Positions 58,893 through 64,000 of a DNA stretch of 64,000 nucleotides are shown here, in pieces (within the stretch, counting starts at the first letter, position 1; each line of letters begins with the position of its first letter). The position numbers were made by a program, and so were the translations under genes. The DNA lies in contig CM064664.1 of assembly GCA_032717465.1 (NCBI GenBank), positions 5,409,173-5,473,172 on the forward strand. Reading direction: 5' to 3'. This DNA is from Coenobita brevimanus. Lineage: Eukaryota; Arthropoda; Malacostraca; Decapoda; Coenobitidae. The notes under the pieces are model-generated. The model searched no databases. It saw only the letters and a list, made by a program, of their open reading frames with translations, and had not been told where the DNA came from.

Positions 58893-61040
58893 CATATCGT
58901 CTCACCTTACTAAAAGTGGAAGATAAAAATCATTACTTGTCTGCAGCATCCCAGCTCTGTTTATGTTTCTGGTAACAGTGTGTGTTATGATGAAGGATGA
59001 ATATCAGATCTAATACCAGAATTACGTTATACAGTATAACCAGCATGGAAAGAGAAAACCACATTGAAAAACGGATATATAAGTGACCTATTTATTTTGT
59101 TATTTTGGACTCAACACTGCCTAGTGATAAAGTTACTTTTATTATAACAGCCTCGTTACTCCATCTGATCCGGCAGTTGATATCCTGCCAGTGAGGATTC
59201 CATAAACATAAGGCAATTTTTCCACGTATAAGATCTGCAGTATCTGGAATCGTCTTCCAGCACAGGTAGTTGACACTTCGTCGACAGAGCAGTTCAGAGT
59301 TATACCAGACCTCACTTTGTGGAAGAGTGAATATTTCCTCCAATTTCCTAGCCTACGCTTTTCCCCCCTGGTTTAGGTGTACTTCTTTTTCCGTGCCCGT
59401 TTCGCAGGTGGGAGAGGTGGGTGGAGGGAGCCTTCATCTCTACTCTATTTTCCACTCATTATTCGAATGACAAGTAATACCTGGTAAATTAATTCATGGC
59501 ACAGTCATTCATAAAAGTTCGTGGGGGTTCGGGTGTGTGTGGGCCTGTGCAGTCCCCACCCCTTCCTGGTCGGCGAGTCTGTAACGCACACACACATACA
59601 CACGACAGAACTGTGAGGCTGATGTAATAAAATATGAAAGGATTATGTTTGTTAATCATGTGTAATCCGTAACCATAATCAATTACATATTCAGTGTTGT
59701 ATGATAAGATATGAAGGTTAGAGCCCCTTCAATGTCTAAGTCTTTATTACGAAAGTGGGCAGTGACGACGGTAATGCAGGCCGAGATGCATTTGAATCTT
59801 TTTTAAAATTTGCTTTGTATTGACATGAATAATACTGTAAACCATTAAGTGCTAAACGGACATACTGTAGTATCTACCATTAACGTTGTTTAGCATATCT
59901 TCCTCATACCGTACATTCCTCCAAACATTCAATGAAAACCAAAGCTGGATAATAAGAAATAAAACATTCTAAGTAGACCAAGAATTGAAACAATGAACAG
60001 TGAAGCAGTCTGAGTTGGTCAAAGTCGTAATGGAACAGCCATGAGTCAGAGGCTACACTACTGTAGGAAAAACACGAAGCAGGAAAGAAACTATTTCCCA
60101 AATAACTACAGGAAAATATTGAAGTAAGTCAATTATTTCATGTGGTATATGGTTCATGTTTGAACCGAAGCTATATCACTTATATGAGATAATCTGTTCC
60201 ACAGGAGACTCCGTTCAGCGATTAACACCAGTGTTTTGCATATTTTTGCTGAATGTAACATGAAAATATATCAGCAAACATTCTTTTCAGATGCAATATA
60301 CATTATCTTATACAGAATTTTGCATCATTAAAAACTGATGGCCCCCATTTCATTGCACTAAGATATCCTTTTCGATTCTGCGAAATACTGACCTAATTAT
60401 CGTATTAAATTGTACGATTCACGGGCACCGTACCATTTTCCACAAGGAGTATAAAAAGTATAAACTGGGGACGATGAGTATATTCCTAACAATAAAATAA
60501 AGAAGTAATTCCTGACGATGCGGCCTCTATTCAAAAGCATGCTACATAGGGACAAATAGCAACCACATTGTATTAGGCCACATTACGGTATACCGAAATA
60601 GTCCAAACAGCCCGATAAAACGTGGTGATGGTACCACTGAGTATGAGGGAATGGTACAGTATTCTTAGCTGTCGCCTGAACTATAGCCCAACCAACCACT
60701 TTGAACGAGAGACAGGAGTGACCAGCCCAGACTGATGCATTATACGAAGTATTTAATGATTTTGCTTTATCAGAGTTGTAGAACAGATTGTTAAATCGAT
60801 TCTGAACATGTATTGTCATTAAACACTGTGCATATACCGCTATGCGTATAACTGGTGACTACGCATAAATTCAGTATGTCCAATGCGTTACAATACAGAA
60901 CAATAAATATAAATGTTAAAACACTATTGGTTAAGAGAGTCCTACAAGGTTTGCATAATATTGAGAACATTTACTAGATTGGGACATGATGATGGCTATT
61001 TTATGTTCTTCCATGACTCACTGCAATTTTTTGTTTTCAG

Positions 61041-61319
61041 GCTGGTCTGTATGAGCAGTGGAAAAAGGAAACAATGGAAGCTGCTGCACGTGAAAGTCGA
61101 ATGAAACAGAGGGAAGAAATAAAACAGCAAGGGCAGGATGGAGCAGAACACAGCCAAACTAATTTCAAGAGTCTGTCTATTATCCATGTGCAGGGACCTC
61201 TGCTGCTTCTCCTGGTGGGCATCACCCTGGGCAGTGTGGCCTTTGTAGTGGAGAGGCTGCTGGTGTCGGAGCCTCACCCTTCACATACACCTGGACCTAC
61301 GAGACTAACATTAGATTGA
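61041..61319 (+). CDS. Ionotropic receptor, last exon (M4 and C-terminus)
   Basis: It reads AGLYEQWKKETMEAAARESR, a charged Gln/Lys-rich segment, then SIIHVQGPLLLLLVGITLG, SVAFVVERLLVSEPHPSHTP and a stop TGA at 61317. The GLY..W pattern and QGPLLLLL.G......FV.E form the pre-M4 linker and M4 helix, the usual end of arthropod ionotropic receptors. The acceptor is TTTTTTGTTTTCAG. The 93 codons start in phase 0, matching exon 9. All ten exons give 584 codons, somewhat short of a full receptor because the N-terminus is missing. Confidence 0.93.
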   Translation, partial: AGLYEQWKKETMEAAARESRMKQREEIKQQGQDGAEHSQTNFKSLSIIHVQGPLLLLLVGITLGSVAFVVERLLVSEPHPSHTPGPTRLTLD

Positions 61320-61595
61320 TTAATTTTCCATATGACTTCCGCAGGCAGATTTTTTTTTTTTATTGAAATGAAACAGGCCCGTAACATAATTCAATATCTG
61401 ACTTCTTGAGCCTTAGAGAATCATTACTGTTGCATTCATAATATTAGTCATTATTTGGAGGAAACATGAATAATGTAGAGAAGGCGTCCAGGGGTACACC
61501 GTTTATTAATATTGTATTTTTAGTCTAAAGAAAAAAAAATTGTTCCCAAGTCCATTTACTCTTTTCAGATGCATGTGAAGTCAGATTCAGAAAAA

Positions 61596-61601
61596 AATAA
61601 A
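61596..61601 (+). promoter_or_regulatory. Candidate polyadenylation signal
   Basis: AATAAA 277 bp after the stop codon. Another lies near 61989. The choice needs transcript data. Confidence 0.35.
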
Positions 61602-62033
61602 AACGAATTAATTCACATGATTTTTTTTTTTTTTTTGTCCGTAACAGCTCGTAACTGAAATGTTTTAACATTAACTATTCTTGCTACTTATAGGCAATGA
61701 ATATACTATACAGTGAAAGAGGTATGACCTTAAGTCTTAATGAACTTTTTACCATTTTATTTATTAGAAAATACAAATGCGTTTTTTTCTTCTTCACCCT
61801 TCGTGCATTGCCCTGGTGACAGTGCAGCAAGACAGAAATGTATTGTTGACATTTGATAAGCCTTGTATCAAGAGAGGTACTAAAGAAGGAAGCCTTCATG
61901 ATGTGGCATCGATATAATTGGGCAATTCCATTGCCTTCCTATAAACGTCCCTTAACACCCTGTCCTCCGAAATGGCAATGCTGGATCTCAATAAAAGGAC
62001 AGCTTATTGAGTTCATATTCAGATGAACCTGCG

Positions 62034-62128
62034 GCAACAAAAACAGCAACAACAACAAAATCACCACCACCACTATCAACCACCACCACCACCACTACCA
62101 ACAACAACAACAAAAACAACAACAACAG
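62034..62128. repeat. (CAA)n/(CCA)n compound tract
   Basis: Imperfect CAA and CCA trinucleotides. Confidence 0.9.
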
Positions 62129-62174
62129 TGTCAGTGATGGTTCAGATAAAGGCATCAAGTATTTTAGAGTTTTA

Positions 62175-62396
62175 GCTTGGTGGTAGGTGGGGACGCTCAC
62201 CATCCACTCACTCGATGCAATGTTGCTCTCGGGTGTTTGCCCTTTCCTTTCCTCCCTCCTTTTCTTCCTTCCTCTTCCGTCTTTCTTTACTTCATTCTTT
62301 CCTCGTCCTTCTGCCTATGGGTGACTTCACACTCCCTCCTTTGTCTTTCATTCTTTCTTTCATTCCAGGTCCTTCTGCCTATGGGTGAATCTACGC
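62175..62396 (-). repeat. Purine-rich dispersed repeat, copy 3 (antisense)
   Basis: Reverse complement shares GGCA.ACACCCGAGAGCAAC, CTCACTCGAT-type sequence and the GTCACCCAT.GGCAGAAGGAC unit (twice) with the copies at 7690 and 8130. It abuts the hAT terminus. Confidence 0.7.
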
Positions 62397-63893
62397 CAGT
62401 GGTTCTTAACCTTTTTACCAGCAGTTGGTCCGTCCCTCCACGAGCCCCTTACATCCTCATCCAGCTTGATAAAATTCCCTACCAGATTTTAAAAACTGAA
62501 TAGAAATGGGCGTTTTTAGTTGTTGTTTTTTTTTATTATTATTATTGAGCATGAATTCTGTGCAAACAGTATACCCAGCACATTTAATCAGGTTACTTTC
62601 TTACAAATTTGATGAGATACTTGACACTGCTTCTTAGCTACCAGATCTTGGATGCGTAGTCGAATGCCAGAGATCACACAACGTAAGTCCCCTTCATCGT
62701 TCAGCCGGTTGCTGTACTTGGTCTTGACAGCAACGAGCATGGATAATGCAGCTTCACAAGATACGTGGATCCAAACATTGTCAGAATCCGAAGTGCTTGA
62801 TGTGAGATCAGAGGGTAAACAGGAAGGTACTTGACCCAGAATGTCTCAAGATTCAGCACTTTGAAGTCTTCTTCAGCTGAAGAGTTGAACATTAACTCAA
62901 GAAACTCCTCTTGCTCTTCAGCCGAAACATCAGCTACTTCTTACTGGAATGGGTTCCTGATGAATTTCCAGGTTTCCCTCTTCTCATTTATATCTGGGAA
63001 GTATCTGATGGATTCTACTTTCAAGTCAGTCAGATGAGTGATTATTTGTTTCCTTAACTCAGAATCAAGGTAACTGTCAACGAGAGCAGACTCGAAGTTA
63101 CTAAAACTGACTGTATTTCCAATCTGAATTTGACATTTCCAGAGGTCGAGTTTGGCCATGAAGGCTCGAATGGTGTCGTGGTGCTTGGTGATGTTGCTGT
63201 TTTTCCCTTGTAGTTTAAGGCTGATTGCATTCAGAGCTCTTTAGATGTCCACCAGGTAAGCTAGAGATAGCAGAAAGCCTTCAGACTGGAAGTTGTCACG
63301 GAGATCTGCTTGCTGCTGCGATTCTAGAAATGTTGCTACTTCTTCTCACAGTTCATAAACCCGTCCAAGCATGTTTCCCTTTGAAAGCCATCGTACATTT
63401 GTGTGAAAAAGCAAGGCTTATGTTCAAATTCCATATCCTTACAGAGCAGTTTGAGGAGACGACTGTTCAAGGTTCCAGTTTCGATAAAGTAAATTACCTT
63501 GATAGCAACGTTCAGAACATCCCTCATTTCAGCAGAGTTCTGGATGCTAAGGCTTCACGATGAAGTATGCAGTGTATACCAACAGCAGATAGACTTCTTT
63601 CTTTCACCCTTGTTATGAATCCAGACTGCAGACCAAGCATGGCTGGAGCTCCATCAATACACGCCCCTATCAGCAAGTCCCAGGAGAGTTGATTTCCCAG
63701 AAAAAATTTTGATACCACATAAGAAATAATCTGCTGCTGTTGTACAACTTTCCATGGGGTGGCAGAAGAGCATTTCCTCCTTTACGTTGTTGCCTGACAC
63801 GAAACGAGCATACATCAGTAGTTGAGAACACTGAGCGATGGTAGTCGTTTCGTCACACTGAATGGCAAATACAGGAGAAGCTCTTACTTGGGC
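62397..63893 (-). mobile_element. hAT (Charlie-like) DNA transposon, cut by the SINE
   Basis: The outer end CAGTGGTTCTTAACCTTTTT is the well-known Charlie/hAT terminal repeat, oriented for a minus-strand element. The transposase relic follows inward. The other end is not seen because a tRNA-derived SINE starts at about 63896 and the window ends. Confidence 0.8.
62590..63893 (-). pseudogene. hAT transposase (ZBED5-like), broken, N-terminus missing
   Basis: On the minus strand in order: VFAIQCDETTTIAQCSQL with the first catalytic Asp, YARFVSGNNVKEEMLFC, IGACIDGAPAMLGLQSGF with the second, GIHCILHREALASRTL, MRDVLNVAIKVIYFI, then helical-insert sequence (AFMAKLDLWKCQIQIGN-like at 62941-63159). 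The C-terminal dimerisation part follows: VLNLETFWVKYLPVYPLISH and ALRILTMFGSTYLVKL, where the catalytic Glu would be near LCEA in relatives. Frames change several times (63718, 63527, 63159, 62892) and a TAA-type stop separates NPFQ from the next segment. It lies downstream of the receptor gene in opposite orientation. Confidence 0.82.
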
Positions 63894-63895
63894 AA

Positions 63896-64000
63896 GGGGG
63901 GCGCGGTAGCACAGTGGTAGCGCGCCGGACTCGTAATCGGGGGATTGCGAGTTCGAGCCTCGCCCGGGCTGCCGTGCCGGGAGTGGTAGCTCGCTCCTGT
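63896..64000 (+). mobile_element. tRNA-derived SINE (head region)
   Basis: A box TAGCACAGTGG at 63907-63917, an anticodon arm with loop CTCGTAA (CGT at 63932-63934, tRNA-Thr-like) and a B box AGTTCGAGCCT at 63950-63960 within a GCGAG/CTCGC T stem. The acceptor stem does not pair properly, and a GGAGTGGTAGCTCGCTCC extension follows, so it is a SINE rather than a working tRNA gene. It interrupts the hAT relic. Confidence 0.75.

Larger units (their letters stand above)
58676..61040. other. Intron 9, last part
   Basis: It holds a tRNA-like fragment with a B box at about 58720-58770, a (CA)n microsatellite at 58839-58888 and a short CACACA run near 59586. The remaining 2 kb shows no element or coding signal. 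Confidence 0.6.
61320..62172. other. 3' flank of the receptor gene
   Basis: AT-rich, with two T runs (61350-61360, 61621-61636) and AATAAA strings. It ends in a (CAA/CCA)n tract. No ORF. Confidence 0.6.

Noticed and set aside
63896..64000. Functional tRNA-Thr gene
   Set aside because: The acceptor stem does not pair, a tRNA-unrelated extension follows, and it sits inside a transposon relic.

Overview
The window looks like part of a decapod crustacean genome. The grounds are the very long (TA)n, (CA)n and (GA)n microsatellites, the density of decayed RTE- and Jockey-type LINEs, the large introns, and above all a host gene whose exons encode an ionotropic receptor of the divergent iGluR-like type that is greatly expanded in decapods. 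No prokaryotic feature is present. The species cannot be fixed from the sequence.

Host gene. Ten exons on the + strand (14105-14221, 14598-14830, 30393-30521, 31134-31305, 32716-32792, 34780-34939, 36768-37033, 37971-38105, 40887-41073, 61041-61319) splice together in frame into the last 584 codons plus stop of one ionotropic receptor. It carries the end of the extracellular N-terminal domain, ligand-binding lobe S1, M1, pore and M3, lobe S2 and M4. The start codon and first exon(s) are not visible. The gene covers at least 47 kb, and over 95 percent of that is intron.

Layout. 1-13985: (TA)n arrays, a nearly complete RTE-type LINE (1051-4170), a 5'-truncated Jockey-type LINE (4237-7269), tRNA-derived and purine-rich repeats (7270-8320), an inverted-repeat element (8368-8564), and a second RTE copy (8938-13985) split by a near-full-length antisense Jockey (10288-13602). 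14105-14830: first two visible exons, separated by an intron that is one long minisatellite. 15891-22632: an antisense LTR element with 2.2-kb LTRs, a Gag-like ORF and no reverse transcriptase. 22800-27286: a rearranged Jockey with an inverted copy nested in its middle. About 27770-28925: a piggyBac-type transposase relic. 30393-41073: eight exons with microsatellites, tandem repeats and further LINEs in the introns. 41500-48317: an antisense I-type LINE with an RNase H motif, then an antisense Jockey. 48740-56022: a Ty3-like LTR retrotransposon with Copia-like domain order (integrase before reverse transcriptase) and a 916-bp TIR transposon in its 3' LTR. 56042-58675: another Jockey. 61041-61319: last exon. 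62175-64000: purine-rich repeat, hAT transposase relic and a tRNA-derived SINE.

The two observations I rate highest are the Gmr1-like retrotransposon (Ty3-type RT but PR-IN-RT-RH order, one reading frame broken only by five stop codons) and the non-autonomous LTR element whose single frame runs from the primer-binding site through the polypurine tract into the 3' LTR, where it reads a 30/36-bp in-frame minisatellite. All features were read by eye. Element boundaries are accurate to a few bases where terminal repeats or duplications are cited, and to tens of bases elsewhere.
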